This document shows positions 1-9,158 of a DNA stretch of 64,000 bases, piece by piece; the first letter of the stretch is position 1, and every line of letters begins with the position of its first letter. The notes under the pieces are model-generated. The model was given only the letters and a program-made list of their open reading frames with translations, searched no databases and was not told the DNA's origin. This DNA is from Streptomyces griseoluteus (lineage in GTDB: Bacteria; Actinomycetota; Actinomycetes; Streptomycetales; Streptomycetaceae): NCBI GenBank assembly GCA_000717735.1, contig JOBE01000036.1, positions 1-64,000 of the forward strand, read 5' to 3'. The translations under genes were made by a program, and so were the position numbers.

Positions 1-3
1 TCT

Positions 4-71
4 CCCCAGGCCCGCAGGGCCTGGGGGACGCCTCGCGAGGCGGAGGAGGGCGCCATGGCGGAGCCATGGCG
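4..71. repeat. Three consecutive palindromes at the window edge
   Basis: Three perfect inverted repeats follow one another. CCCCAGGCCC/GGGCCTGGGG lies at 4-26 with a 3-nt loop, CGCCTCGCGAGGCG at 29-42, and CGCCATGGC/GCCATGGCG at 51-71. The first could be the terminator of a gene ending just outside the window. The rest of 72-228 shows no supported gene; it is the leader of the amidohydrolase gene. Confidence 0.5.
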
Positions 72-228
72 ACCGACGACAACGCGGCGAGGCGCGGTGC
101 CGGACCCCGCGAGCCCGGCATGATCCGAACGAGAGGCCCCAGGACCTGTCCCTCGGCCGGCTTCAGGGGGCACCTCGCCGAGTGACGGATTCCGGCTCCG
201 GATGCGAGCCTGAGGGAGCACGTGTTCC

Positions 229-1560
229 GTGAGCACGGCTCCGGCCGGGACGAAGGGGAATCCGTTGGGCGGCGAGGCGATCCACGACGAACTGGACCGG
301 CGGGCGGCCGAGGTGGCGGATCAGGTGGTGGCCTGGCGCCGCCACCTGCACCGCCACCCGGAGCTGTCCAACCGCGAGGTGAACACGGCGCGCCTGGTGG
401 CGGACCGGCTGCGGGCCCTCGGCCTCGACGAGGTCCGTACGGGCATCGCCGGGCACGGCGTCGTGGGGGTCCTGCGCGGTGCGCGGGCGGGCGAGCGGGT
501 CGTGGCGCTGCGGGCGGACATGGACGCGCTGCCGGTGCGGGACCTGTGCGGGACGGAGTTCGCGGCCGAGACGGTCGACTCGGACTATCCGGGCGGCCCG
601 TTCCCCGTCTCGCACGCCTGCGGCCACGACTGCCACACGGCGGCGCTGCTCGGCGCGGCGACGGTGCTCGCGGGCGCCCGCGACCGGCTGCCGGGCACCG
701 TGCTCTTCGTCTTCCAGCCGGCCGAGGAGGGCCCTCCGGTGACCGAGCAGGGCGGGGCCCGGGCGATGGTCGAGGCGGGCGCCTTCGCCGACCCCGTGCC
801 GACGATGGCCTTCGGGCTGCACGTGACGCCCCATCCCAAGGGCTACGTGGGATACAGGGTCGGCAATCAGTACGGCGCCTCTACCCTCGTCCGTATCGTC
901 GTCACCGGCAAGCAGACCCACGGTTCCACGCCGTGGGAGGGCGTGGACCCGATGCCCGCGGTGGGCGCGGTCCTGACGGGCATCGGCCAGCTGTACCGGC
1001 AGGTCTCGGCCTTCGATCCGGTCACGGTGTCGATCGGGCACGTCGAGGACGTCGGCCGCTTCAACATCGTGGGGCAGACGGTGACGCTGTGGGGCACCGT
1101 CCGCTGTGCCGTGGAGTCCGACATGGCGCGGGTCAAGGATCGCCTGACGACGCTCGCGGAGCACTCGGCGGCGGCGTACGGGGCGACGGCCACGGTGGAG
1201 TACCTGCAGTCCGTCCCTCCCGTGCACAACAGCGGGCCGTGGGTGGAGGCGGGGCTCCCCACCTTCCGCCGGGTGGTGGGCGAGGAGCGGGTGGTGGAGA
1301 CGGGCGGGACGCTCGGGTACGACGACGTCTCCGAGTTCGTGAGCAGGTTCGGCGGCATGTACGTGATGCTCGGCGTCCAGGACGCGACCCTGGACGCGTC
1401 CGGGCGGCCGGTGCCCGTGCCGGGCGGCCGCGGCCTGGTGACCAACCACAATCCGCACTTCTACGCGGACGACGACACCCTCGTCACGGGTGTCCGGCTG
1501 CAAGCGCACGTGGCGTACGACCATCTGGCGGGGACCCTGGTGCCCCGGGCCGCCGACTGA
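229..1560 (+). CDS. M20 family metal-dependent amidohydrolase (hippurate / N-acyl-amino-acid hydrolase type)
   Basis: A 443-residue cytoplasmic hydrolase of the M20/IAA-amino-acid hydrolase family, which removes acyl groups from amide-linked amino acids with a dinuclear metal centre. The N-terminus has the family block RRHLHRHPELS, then LRADMDALPV. The metal site is seen as HACGHDCHTAALLG followed by FQPAEEG, and a late His in TNHNPHFY completes the ligand set. Length is normal and there is no signal peptide. Translation most likely begins at the GTG, which follows GAGGGA by about 11 nt. The cupin gene begins 75 bp downstream on the same strand and could be co-transcribed. The substrate cannot be read from the sequence. 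Confidence 0.9.
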   Translation: MSTAPAGTKGNPLGGEAIHDELDRRAAEVADQVVAWRRHLHRHPELSNREVNTARLVADRLRALGLDEVRTGIAGHGVVGVLRGARAGERVVALRADMDALPVRDLCGTEFAAETVDSDYPGGPFPVSHACGHDCHTAALLGAATVLAGARDRLPGTVLFVFQPAEEGPPVTEQGGARAMVEAGAFADPVPTMAFGLHVTPHPKGYVGYRVGNQYGASTLVRIVVTGKQTHGSTPWEGVDPMPAVGAVLTGIGQLYRQVSAFDPVTVSIGHVEDVGRFNIVGQTVTLWGTVRCAVESDMARVKDRLTTLAEHSAAAYGATATVEYLQSVPPVHNSGPWVEAGLPTFRRVVGEERVVETGGTLGYDDVSEFVSRFGGMYVMLGVQDATLDASGRPVPVPGGRGLVTNHNPHFYADDDTLVTGVRLQAHVAYDHLAGTLVPRAAD

Positions 1561-1634
1561 CCGGCCTTCGAGTTGCGCGCCGGACGCCACACGGGAGGCT
1601 GGTGGTATCCGCCCGCGCACCCGCAGGGAGAGAC

Positions 1635-1955
1635 ATGCAGCTCGATCTCACCGCCCTCGCCGACGAGCACCTGGCCGCGGCCCGCACGGCGCCGCACGGG
1701 CGCAGCGCCCATCTGGTGGTGCACGACGGGGTGCTCCGGCAGACCGTCATCGCCATGACCTCCGGCACGTCCCTCGACGAGCACAACGCGCCCCCGGCCG
1801 CGAGCCTCCAGGTGCTGCGGGGCCGGGTGAACCTGACGGCGGCCGGATGGGCCGAGGAGCTCGCGGCGGGCACGCTGCGGATGATCCCCAAGGAGCGGCA
1901 CGGGCTCAGCGCCCTGGAGGACTCGGTGGTGCTCCTTACCGCGGTGAACGACTGA
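1635..1955 (+). CDS. Small cupin-domain protein
   Basis: A 106-residue single-domain protein with the small beta-barrel pattern of cupins: a strand block (HLVVHDGVLRQTVIAM), a turn (SGTSLDEHNAPPAASLQVLRG), and a C-terminal half ending in IPKERHGLSALEDSVVLLTAV. Such proteins bind a metal or a small ligand; in Streptomyces many are uncharacterised. The usual metal triad is only partly visible (H in DEHN, H in ERHG), so catalysis is not claimed. The ATG is preceded by GGGAG at the right distance. It lies 74 bp after the M20 hydrolase on the same strand. Confidence 0.8.
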   Translation: MQLDLTALADEHLAAARTAPHGRSAHLVVHDGVLRQTVIAMTSGTSLDEHNAPPAASLQVLRGRVNLTAAGWAEELAAGTLRMIPKERHGLSALEDSVVLLTAVND

Positions 1956-2125
1956 CGCTCGCGTCCTCAAGGCTCGTCGCCGGTGGCCCGACCGTGCCTG
2001 CCAGGTGACGGGCCGCCATACCGGGCGGGCCTGTTTGTGGCGTCCTCGCCCATGGAGCACGGTCCCGTACCACCCGTAGCGTCCCGGCCGACCCTCCGTC
2101 AGGAACGAGCCGCCCGGGAGCCCCC

Positions 2126-3769
2126 ATGCGTTCACCCAGTCCATCCCGTCCATCCCGCCTGCCCCGTCCCGCCCGCCTCCGCGGGCCACGCCGGTTCGCG
2201 GCGCTGCTGCTGTGCGCCGCCGCGGCCCTGTTCCCGACCGCGGTCCCGGCCGGGGCCACCGCTCCCCCGCCCGTGCCGGGCACGCTCCAGGCGTACGACA
2301 TCGACTCCGTGTTCAGTGCGGGCGTGTCGTCCGGCGGCTACATGGCCACCCAGCTGCACGTGGCGTACTCAAGCACGTTCGAGGGCTCCGCCGTGTTCGC
2401 CTCCGGGCCGTACGACTGCGCCCGCGGGCAGCTCGCCACGGCGCTCAACGCCTGTATGGACACGACACAGAACCTCCAGCTCGCCACTCTGGAACAGACC
2501 ACCCGCGACCGGTCGGCGCAGGGGCAGGTCGACCCGGTGGCGAACCTGGCCGGTGACCCGGTGTACGTCTTCAGCGGCGCGGGCGACTCGACGGTGAAGC
2601 GGCCGGTCGTGGACGCGCTCGCGGACTACTACGGGCGTTTCGGCGCACGCGTCCGGTACGACAGGTCGACGGCGGCGGGGCACGCGTGGATCACCCCGCT
2701 CGGCCCCAACTCCTGCACGGTGACGCAGAGTCCGTATCTGAACAACTGCGGGATCGACACGGAGGGAGCGCTTCTCGGCCACCTCCTCGGGTCGGTCGCG
2801 GCGCCCGGGTCCGGCACGGGCGGCTCGCTGATCCGCTTCGACCAGAACCTGTACGCGCCGGGTGGTTCGGCGGCGGCGCTCTCGATGGGCGGGGAGGGCT
2901 TCGCGTACGTGCCGTCGTCCTGCGCCGAGGGGGCGCGCTGCCGACTGCTCGTGGCACTGCACGGCTGCAAGCAGGGGTACGCGTACCAGGGCTTCGGGAC
3001 CCGGTTCGTCGAGAACGCGTACCTCAACGAGTACGCCGACACGAACGACACGATCGTGCTCTATCCGCAGGCGGCACCGACCGCGACCCTGGAGAACCCG
3101 AACGGCTGCTGGAACTGGTGGGGCTACCTCGGCGACACGGCGTACGCGCGGCACGGCGGGAAGCAGATCGAGGCGGTCATGGGCATGGTGCGGGCGCTGG
3201 GCGGCGGCGACACCGGGACACCGCCGCCCACGTCCGGTCGTACGGTCCTGTCCAGTACGGACGCCGAGGACGGGTACGTGAAGGCGGCGGCGGACGGCTC
3301 GGGGGCGGCCCTCGGCACCCTGGAGGACCTGTCCGGGCTCGCGCTCGGCCGGGGCACGGACGGCAAGGTGAACCGGTCCCTCGTCTCCTTCGACACCTCC
3401 GGGATCCCGGCCGGCAAGGAGATCACCCGGGCCTGGCTGACGGTCACCCGGTCGAGCGGCTCGGGCGATCCCTGGGCGTCCCCCGCGGGCAACCGGCTCC
3501 TGGTGGCCCTGCGCACGGGCTGCTTCGGGGGATGCGCGGTGGAGCCCGCGGACTGGTCGGCGGCGGCCTCGGTGGCGGGCGCCGCACGGATCGACGCGTT
3601 CTCGTCCGGGAGCGCGGTGTCGACCGATCTGTCGGCGGAGGCGCTCTCGGCGCTGAACCGTGGCGGGGTCACGCAGTTCAGGCTCGGCTTCGCGTCGGCG
3701 CCCGCCGGGACGGCGTACCTGTTCGTGAACCGGGACACGCCGGTGACCCTGACGGTCGAGTACCGGTAG
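2126..3769 (+). CDS. Secreted PHB-depolymerase-like esterase with C-terminal DNRLRE-like domain
   Basis: A 547-residue exported esterase. A basic N-region and hydrophobic core (AALLLCAAAALFPTA, about residues 25-40) form a Sec signal peptide. The catalytic alpha/beta-hydrolase domain follows, with the lipase box GVSSG (Ser68) and a late His in AAGHAWITP; a second block carries CRLLVALHGCKQGY, and NGCWNWWGY matches poly(3-hydroxybutyrate) depolymerases. From about residue 370 comes a beta-rich module (GRTVLSSTDAEDGYV to the end) resembling DNRLRE domains found attached to secreted actinobacterial proteins. A hairpin terminator follows the stop. Polyester or oligomer hydrolysis outside the cell is inferred from family; the exact substrate is unknown. 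Confidence 0.85.
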   Translation: MRSPSPSRPSRLPRPARLRGPRRFAALLLCAAAALFPTAVPAGATAPPPVPGTLQAYDIDSVFSAGVSSGGYMATQLHVAYSSTFEGSAVFASGPYDCARGQLATALNACMDTTQNLQLATLEQTTRDRSAQGQVDPVANLAGDPVYVFSGAGDSTVKRPVVDALADYYGRFGARVRYDRSTAAGHAWITPLGPNSCTVTQSPYLNNCGIDTEGALLGHLLGSVAAPGSGTGGSLIRFDQNLYAPGGSAAALSMGGEGFAYVPSSCAEGARCRLLVALHGCKQGYAYQGFGTRFVENAYLNEYADTNDTIVLYPQAAPTATLENPNGCWNWWGYLGDTAYARHGGKQIEAVMGMVRALGGGDTGTPPPTSGRTVLSSTDAEDGYVKAAADGSGAALGTLEDLSGLALGRGTDGKVNRSLVSFDTSGIPAGKEITRAWLTVTRSSGSGDPWASPAGNRLLVALRTGCFGGCAVEPADWSAAASVAGAARIDAFSSGSAVSTDLSAEALSALNRGGVTQFRLGFASAPAGTAYLFVNRDTPVTLTVEYR

Positions 3770-3781
3770 GGGGGCGGGTTC

Positions 3782-3810
3782 GGGGCGAGGCCCGGAACGG
3801 GCCCCGCCCC
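3782..3810. terminator. Hairpin terminator between convergent genes
   Basis: GGGGCG-A-GGCCCG pairs with CGGGCC-C-CGCCCC around a GAA loop, a 13-bp stem with one A/C mismatch. It sits 13 bp after the esterase stop and just before the end of the converging cache-domain gene. There is no U-tract, as is common in Streptomyces. Confidence 0.6.
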
Positions 3811-3814
3811 GCTC

Positions 3815-4784
3815 TCAGCCCTCGGCGGTGACCAGGACGAGCGGGGTGCCCGTGCAGGGCAGCAGGCGCAGCCCGTCGGCGCGCCGGCCGGCCGGCGGCC
3901 CCGCGAGAACGGCGCCGAAGTCGGGCCCCTTGGTGAGGGATCCGACGAGATGGGCCGGGTCGGTGGAGGCGGCGACCCGGCCGCGCGCGTTGACGAGCCG
4001 GGCCGGTGCCGGCAGTCGCTGGAGCGCGGGGAGCACGGCCGCCTCGAAGTGGCGGAGGTAGACGTCGGCTGCGGCCACCCCCACGAAGCGGCCGCCGAGG
4101 GTGACCGGCGCGGAGAGCGTGAGGCCGTACTCGTCGGAACAGAGGCAGTCGACGTACGGCCCGGTGACGGCGCGGCTGCCGGTCTCGCGGGGCAGGGTGT
4201 ACCAGTCCCAGTGGGTGTAGTCGGAGTAAGCGGAGTGCTCGGGATCCAGGTCGAGCAGGAGCGGCCTGACGGCTCCGCCGGGGCCCCGCTGCCACCACTC
4301 CAGCCAGCCCGGCGCGTCGCCGAGGAGGCCGGGCGCGGCGACGAAACCAGGCCGGAGACAGCGGGTGGGCGGCGAGCCTGGCACGCAGCCCGGTGCGCAG
4401 GGCCGCCAGATCGGCGATGAGCGGCTCCCGCCCCGAGCGGGACGCGTCGGAACCGGACGGACCGGAGTCGGAGCGGCCCGGGTGAGACCGGTCGGAGCGG
4501 GGCTCGCCCGAGCGGGACGCGTCGGAACGGGACGGGCCGGAGTCGGAGCGGCCCTGGTGAGACCGGTCGGAGCGGGGCTCGCCCGAGCGGGACAGGTCCG
4601 CGAGGAGCGCGCTGGTCTCGGCACCCGTCGCGGCGACGGCGGCGAAGACCTCGTCGAGCGTGCCCCGTACGCGCTCGACGACGTGACCCCACGCCTCGCT
4701 CCCGCCCCGTGCCGCCTCCGAGAGGGCGTGCCGTACGCCAAGTGGGTCCAGGCCTGGACCGAGATCAAGGGCTGACCCGTCCAT
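3815..4784 (-). pseudogene. Cache-domain protein, interrupted by a frameshift
   Basis: The N-terminal third reads in one frame from ATG at 4784 (helical block ending LADL, then a Ser/Arg/Asp-rich repeat, then LAALRTGLRARLAAHPLSPA). The remainder reads in the next frame from about 4350 (FVAAPGLLGDAPGWLEWW ... FVGVAAADVYL ... LVLVTAEG), which looks like a PDC/cache sensing domain. Removing one base from the CCAGGCC at about 4347-4353 restores LSPAGFVAAPG. So the gene is broken by a one-base insertion or the sequence has an error there. Its start codon overlaps that of the divergent permease (shared CATG). Cache proteins of this kind accompany polyamine-type transporters; a ligand-sensing role is inferred. 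Confidence 0.65.
4435..4593. repeat. 75-bp in-frame tandem repeat
   Basis: Two full copies of a 75-bp unit begin at 4435 and 4510, and a third starts at 4585 and breaks off. The copies differ at a few positions. The unit is 25 codons, so copy-number change keeps the frame and only lengthens a Ser/Arg/Asp-rich linker of the cache-domain protein. Confidence 0.85.
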
Positions 4785-5744
4785 GACCACGCTCGCCCCC
4801 GGACGCGCACCCCAGCCACCCGAGCCGCCCGGGCCGTCCGGATGCTCCGCTCGCTCCGCGAAGTCCCCCGCGGGAGCCGCCGGATCCGTCCGGCGGCTCG
4901 CCGGGGCCCTGCAGCGGCGGCCCCGGCTGCGGCTCGCGGCCCTGCTCACCGCCCCGCTCCTCTGGCTGGTCCTGGCCTATCTCGGCTCGCTCGCCGCCCT
5001 GTTCCTCTCCGCCTTCTGGACCACCGACAGCTTCACCTCCGAGGTCGTACGCATCTGGACCTCGCGGAACTTCGAGGAACTCGTCACCTCCCCCGTCTAC
5101 CGGACCGTGGCACTGCGCACCGTCGCCGTCGCCCTCGCGGTGACCGCCCTGTGCGCCGTCCTCGCCTTCCCGCTCGCCTTCTACACCGCGCGCGTGGCAC
5201 ACCCCCGCCGCCGGCCACTGCTCGTGGTGGCGCTGCTCACGCCGCTCTGGGCCGGCTACCTCGTGAAGGTGTACGCCTGGCGCCTGATCCTCTCCGAAGG
5301 CGGTCCTCTGGACTGGGCACTGGGGCCGTTCGGCCTGAGCGGGCCCGGGTACCGCCTGACGGCCACGGTGCTCGTCCTGACCTACCTCTGGCTGCCGTAC
5401 ATGGTCCTGCCGATCCACACCGCGCGCTCGTCCAGCTCCCGGAGAGCCTGCTGCACGCCTCGGCCGACCTCGGTGCGAGGACCGTGCGGACCTTCGTCTC
5501 CGTGGTCCTGCCGCTCGTGTGGCCCGCGGTGGCCGCCGGGTCCGTCTTCACCTTCTCCCTCAGCCTCGGCGACTACATCACGGTGCAGATCGTCGGCGGC
5601 AAGACCCAGCTGATCGGCAACCTCGTCTACTCCAACGTCACCCTCAACCTGCCGCTGGCCGCCGCGCTCGGCACCGTGCCGGTCACCGTCATCGTCGTGC
5701 ACCTGCTCGCGGTGCGGCGTTCCGGCGCGCTGCGCAGCCTGTGA
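4783..5744 (+). pseudogene. Polyamine-type ABC transporter permease (PotB-like), frameshifted
   Basis: Reads as a PotB-type inner-membrane permease: hydrophobic segments starting LRLAALLTAPLLWLVLAYLGSL, then PLWAGYLVKVYAWRLIL and LTYLWLPYMVLPI. The frame then changes at the CGCGCGC run near 5421-5427 and the EAA-type loop (ESLLHASADLGA) and last membrane helices continue in another frame to 5744. Dropping one CG pair restores a smooth sequence. No ATP-binding or solute-binding gene is adjacent, so even a repaired gene would lack its partners here. The ATG at 4783 overlaps the start of the divergent cache gene. Confidence 0.7.
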
Positions 5745-5766
5745 CCGGCCGGAAGGACCGCCACCG

Positions 5767-6604
<838 letters not shown>

Positions 6605-6619
6605 CGGTGCCCGTCCCGC

Positions 6620-6937
6620 TCAGCCGGACTGCTTCTCCCATTCGAGGGTGACGCGCAGGCTCGCGTTCGCGCTCCCCTGGACGACCAGCGCGGTGAGCTT
6701 GCCCGCGTCCAGGCCGAGCTGGCAGCCGAACTCGACGGTCGCGCGGTCCGGGGCCGCGCGGTGGAGGGCGTCCCCGATCTGTCCGGCGAAGGAGGCGAGC
6801 GCCTCGGTCACCGCGGAGAGGTCGGGCAGACGCCCGCCGAGCCCTTCGAGTCCTTCGAGGTCCGTGTCGGGGCCGAGGCGCCGTGCCTCGACGAAGAGGG
6901 TCGCGTCCCCGACGTCGACCCGGGTGAGGTCCGTCAT
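6620..6937 (-). CDS. Trypsin-co-occurring (CU044_2847-like) small protein
   Basis: A 105-residue protein with the ending VEFGCQLGLDAGKLTALVVQG...LRVTLEWEK, the hallmark of the Trypco/CU044_2847 family, small beta-rich proteins often coded beside trypsin-like proteases in actinobacteria. No protease is adjacent here, so the partner is unknown. The ATG at 6937 was chosen because it begins the conserved domain. It converges on the broken permease and stops 15 bp from it. Confidence 0.7.
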   Translation of the reverse strand: MTDLTRVDVGDATLFVEARRLGPDTDLEGLEGLGGRLPDLSAVTEALASFAGQIGDALHRAAPDRATVEFGCQLGLDAGKLTALVVQGSANASLRVTLEWEKQSG

Positions 6938-7059
6938 CGATGCTCCCGACAGTGGATGTGTGGGTGACGATAGGCCGTCAGTATCACCGAGCGGTGCGGC
7001 GCCGGGCCGCATGCCGCGCCCGGGGCGGTGCAAGCCGTGTGCAGAGGTGCGGTGCCCGC

Positions 7060-8418
7060 TCAGAGCGCGGGCCTCAGGACGGCCGCGGCCGGGCTCGCGA
7101 GGTGCCCGCCGGTGGTGCGTGCGGGGAGAGCGCTGCCGCGCAGCCACTCGGGCCAGCTGAGGTTCCAGTCGCCGAAGCCGTCGCCGAAGGTGGGCATGGG
7201 CTCGCCGTATCCGTTGATCACACGGACGAGATCCCCCTCGCGGACGGTACGGAACAGCCAGGCGGCGTCCTCCGTACTCATGCCGGTGCAGCCGTGGCTG
7301 ACGTCCGCGCTGCCCTGCGCGTCGAGCGACCAGGGGGCGGCGTGCAGGTACTCACCGCTCCACGTCACCCGGGTGGCCCAGCGCACCTTCAGGTCGTAGT
7401 ACTCGCGGCTGCCGCGGGCGATGCCGATGGAGTCGCCGCGCATGCGGACGAGCGCCTCCTTGCCGAGGACGACCTTGGTGCCGCCCCGGGTGCGGAAGCC
7501 GGCCTTGCCGGTCGTGACCGGCAGGGTGCGCAGCACGCGCCCGTCCCGGAGCACCGTCATCTCGTGGGCGGACACGTCGGTCACCGCCTCGATCCGGGAT
7601 CCGGTGGTGAAGGTGAGCGGCCGGGAGCGGCCGCCGTGGAGGGCGTCGGTGATCCGTGCCCCTTCGAGGCCGCTGCGGACCCGGACGGTGGTGCGGGCGG
7701 GCCAGTAGTGGTGCGGCCGGTAGTGGAGGGTGTCGGAGTCGACCCAGTACCAGGAGCCCTCGACCTGGGGTTCCGTCCGCACGACGAGGCCGCGCTCGAC
7801 GACCCGGCGGGCCTCGGGGTCGCCCGCCTGCACGGCATGGCTGAGCTCCGCGGTGACCGGCCGGCCGACGCCGAAGGTACCGCCGCCCTCCGGCCCGAAG
7901 GCGACGGTGAGCCATTCGCCGGCGGGGGCCGCTTCGGTACGGAGGTCGACGCGGGCGAGGTGGTGCCGCGGCCCCTCGGTCCGGGTCCGCACGACGACGA
8001 GACGGGCGGTGTAGCGGGCTCCCGCGGGCAGCGGCGCGGCGCTGGTCCACCGGGTGCCGTCGGGGCTCGGCGCGCCGGCGAGGCGGCCGCCGCGCCGGTC
8101 GGTGACGGTGACGTCGACCAGTACTCCGGGAGTCCGCAACGCGAGTTCGACCGAACCCGAGGCCTCGGCGCCGAGCGTGACCGGGTCCCCGGTGAGGACG
8201 GTTCCGCCGGTGAGCACGAGGGTCCGGCGGGGTGCGGAACACAGGCCGCCGACGGCGCCGCAACCGTCCACCGAGACGACGGCGGTGGACTCCAGGGCCG
8301 CGGTGGCGGGGCGCCGGTCGGCGGCCGACTCGGCCGACTCGGCCGCCGTGCTGACGAGAACGGCCCCGACGGCCAGGGACAGCGCCCTCCAGCCCCGTAC
8401 GGATCTGCGTGACGACAC
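7060..8418 (-). CDS. Secreted L,D-transpeptidase with Ig-like domains
   Basis: A 452-residue exported cell-wall enzyme. After a signal sequence (GWRALSLAVGAVLVSTAAES) come two beta-rich Ig-like blocks and then the YkuD catalytic domain, with the active-site motif HAAPWS ... SHGCTGMS containing the catalytic Cys. Enzymes of this class form 3-3 cross-links in peptidoglycan. I place the start at GTG 8418 because GGAAGGGGAGG lies about 9 nt upstream; TTG 8478 and ATG 8475 are in-frame alternatives without a ribosome site. A Trp-rich C-terminal tail (DWNLSWPEWLRG) is typical of the actinobacterial group. Confidence 0.9.
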   Translation of the reverse strand: MSSRRSVRGWRALSLAVGAVLVSTAAESAESAADRRPATAALESTAVVSVDGCGAVGGLCSAPRRTLVLTGGTVLTGDPVTLGAEASGSVELALRTPGVLVDVTVTDRRGGRLAGAPSPDGTRWTSAAPLPAGARYTARLVVVRTRTEGPRHHLARVDLRTEAAPAGEWLTVAFGPEGGGTFGVGRPVTAELSHAVQAGDPEARRVVERGLVVRTEPQVEGSWYWVDSDTLHYRPHHYWPARTTVRVRSGLEGARITDALHGGRSRPLTFTTGSRIEAVTDVSAHEMTVLRDGRVLRTLPVTTGKAGFRTRGGTKVVLGKEALVRMRGDSIGIARGSREYYDLKVRWATRVTWSGEYLHAAPWSLDAQGSADVSHGCTGMSTEDAAWLFRTVREGDLVRVINGYGEPMPTFGDGFGDWNLSWPEWLRGSALPARTTGGHLASPAAAVLRPAL

Positions 8419-8554
8419 GTCGGACAGCCTCCCCTTCCGGACGACGACGCCGGCGGGGGATGCCGACCGCAGCATCAAAACGGATGAAAGGAGGAAAAGA
8501 TGATCAAGGCGGTGGGCGTGGCGGCCCAGTGGGGGGCGAGACGACTCGAATGGG

Positions 8555-9040
8555 TCAGCGGGGCGGCTCGGGAAGCTCCTCGCCCGTCTCCAGCAGGGAC
8601 TTCAGGCTGGAGATGAGCGCGGGCCAGCCTTCCCCGATCAGCCCCTTCATCATGCCGTCGGCTTCGAGCTCGCCGTGCGTGACTGTGAGTTTGACCGTGT
8701 CGCCGGAGGGTTCGATCGCGAACGTCACCCGGGACCGGGGCTCCCGGACGAGGCGCTGGTAGACGTCCTCGTCGAGGTGGACGGCGTCCGCCCAGGCCGG
8801 GGTGAAGGTGTGCCAGGTGTACGAGAGGAGACGGCCGGGCTCGGCGGCGAGGACGACCTGCTCGGGGTCCGCGGTCCTGCGCCCGCCCTCGTCCCAGACC
8901 ATGGGCGCGCCGGGGGTCCACTCCGTCTCGAAGGCCACGCCCCAATAGCGGCGGGTGAACACCGGGTCGGTGAGTGCCTTCCACAGCTCGTCGGGGGTGG
9001 TCCGGATGTAGGTGGTGTAGACGAACGTGTCACTGTCCAT
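8555..9040 (-). CDS. SRPBCC / AHSA1-like protein
   Basis: A 161-residue START-like fold protein. The N-terminal YTTYIRTTPDELWKALTDPVFTRRYWG, the mid-block GRLLSYTWHTF and the C-terminal helix (WPALISSLKSLLETGEELP) match the AHSA1 branch, which binds hydrophobic ligands or acts with ArsR/PadR-type regulators. It is transcribed divergently from the PadR gene with a shared palindromic site, so it is likely the PadR target. The start is supported by GAGGGG about 9 nt upstream. Confidence 0.88.
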   Translation of the reverse strand: MDSDTFVYTTYIRTTPDELWKALTDPVFTRRYWGVAFETEWTPGAPMVWDEGGRRTADPEQVVLAAEPGRLLSYTWHTFTPAWADAVHLDEDVYQRLVREPRSRVTFAIEPSGDTVKLTVTHGELEADGMMKGLIGEGWPALISSLKSLLETGEELPEPPR

Positions 9041-9110
9041 CGCGCTGCCCCTCGGGTCTGCCGTCCCCTTTCTCCAGCTTAGGGCCTCCGTCCGACCGGG
9101 GGGTCGCTGG

Positions 9111-9138
9111 TTGATTAGGTGCGGATGAAACTAATCAA
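9111..9138. promoter_or_regulatory. Palindromic operator between SRPBCC and PadR genes
   Basis: TTGATTAG at 9111-9118 and CTAATCAA at 9131-9138 form a perfect 8-bp inverted repeat with a 12-bp spacer, AT-rich in an otherwise GC-rich stretch. It lies between the divergent starts and is a good candidate binding site for the PadR dimer. A TAGCGT at 9147-9152 ends 6 nt before the padR ATG, which has no Shine-Dalgarno, so a leaderless padR mRNA is plausible. Confidence 0.6.
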
Positions 9139-9158
9139 CGTGCTGCTAGCGTGTCCGG

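Noticed and set aside
163..1620. Long minus-strand frame opposite the M20 hydrolase
   Set aside because: Arg/His/Pro-rich text without motifs; the plus strand has the metal-binding site of the family.
2126..3769. Polyhydroxyalkanoate gene cluster
   Set aside because: No synthase, phasin or reductase gene is near; only secreted esterase-like genes are present.
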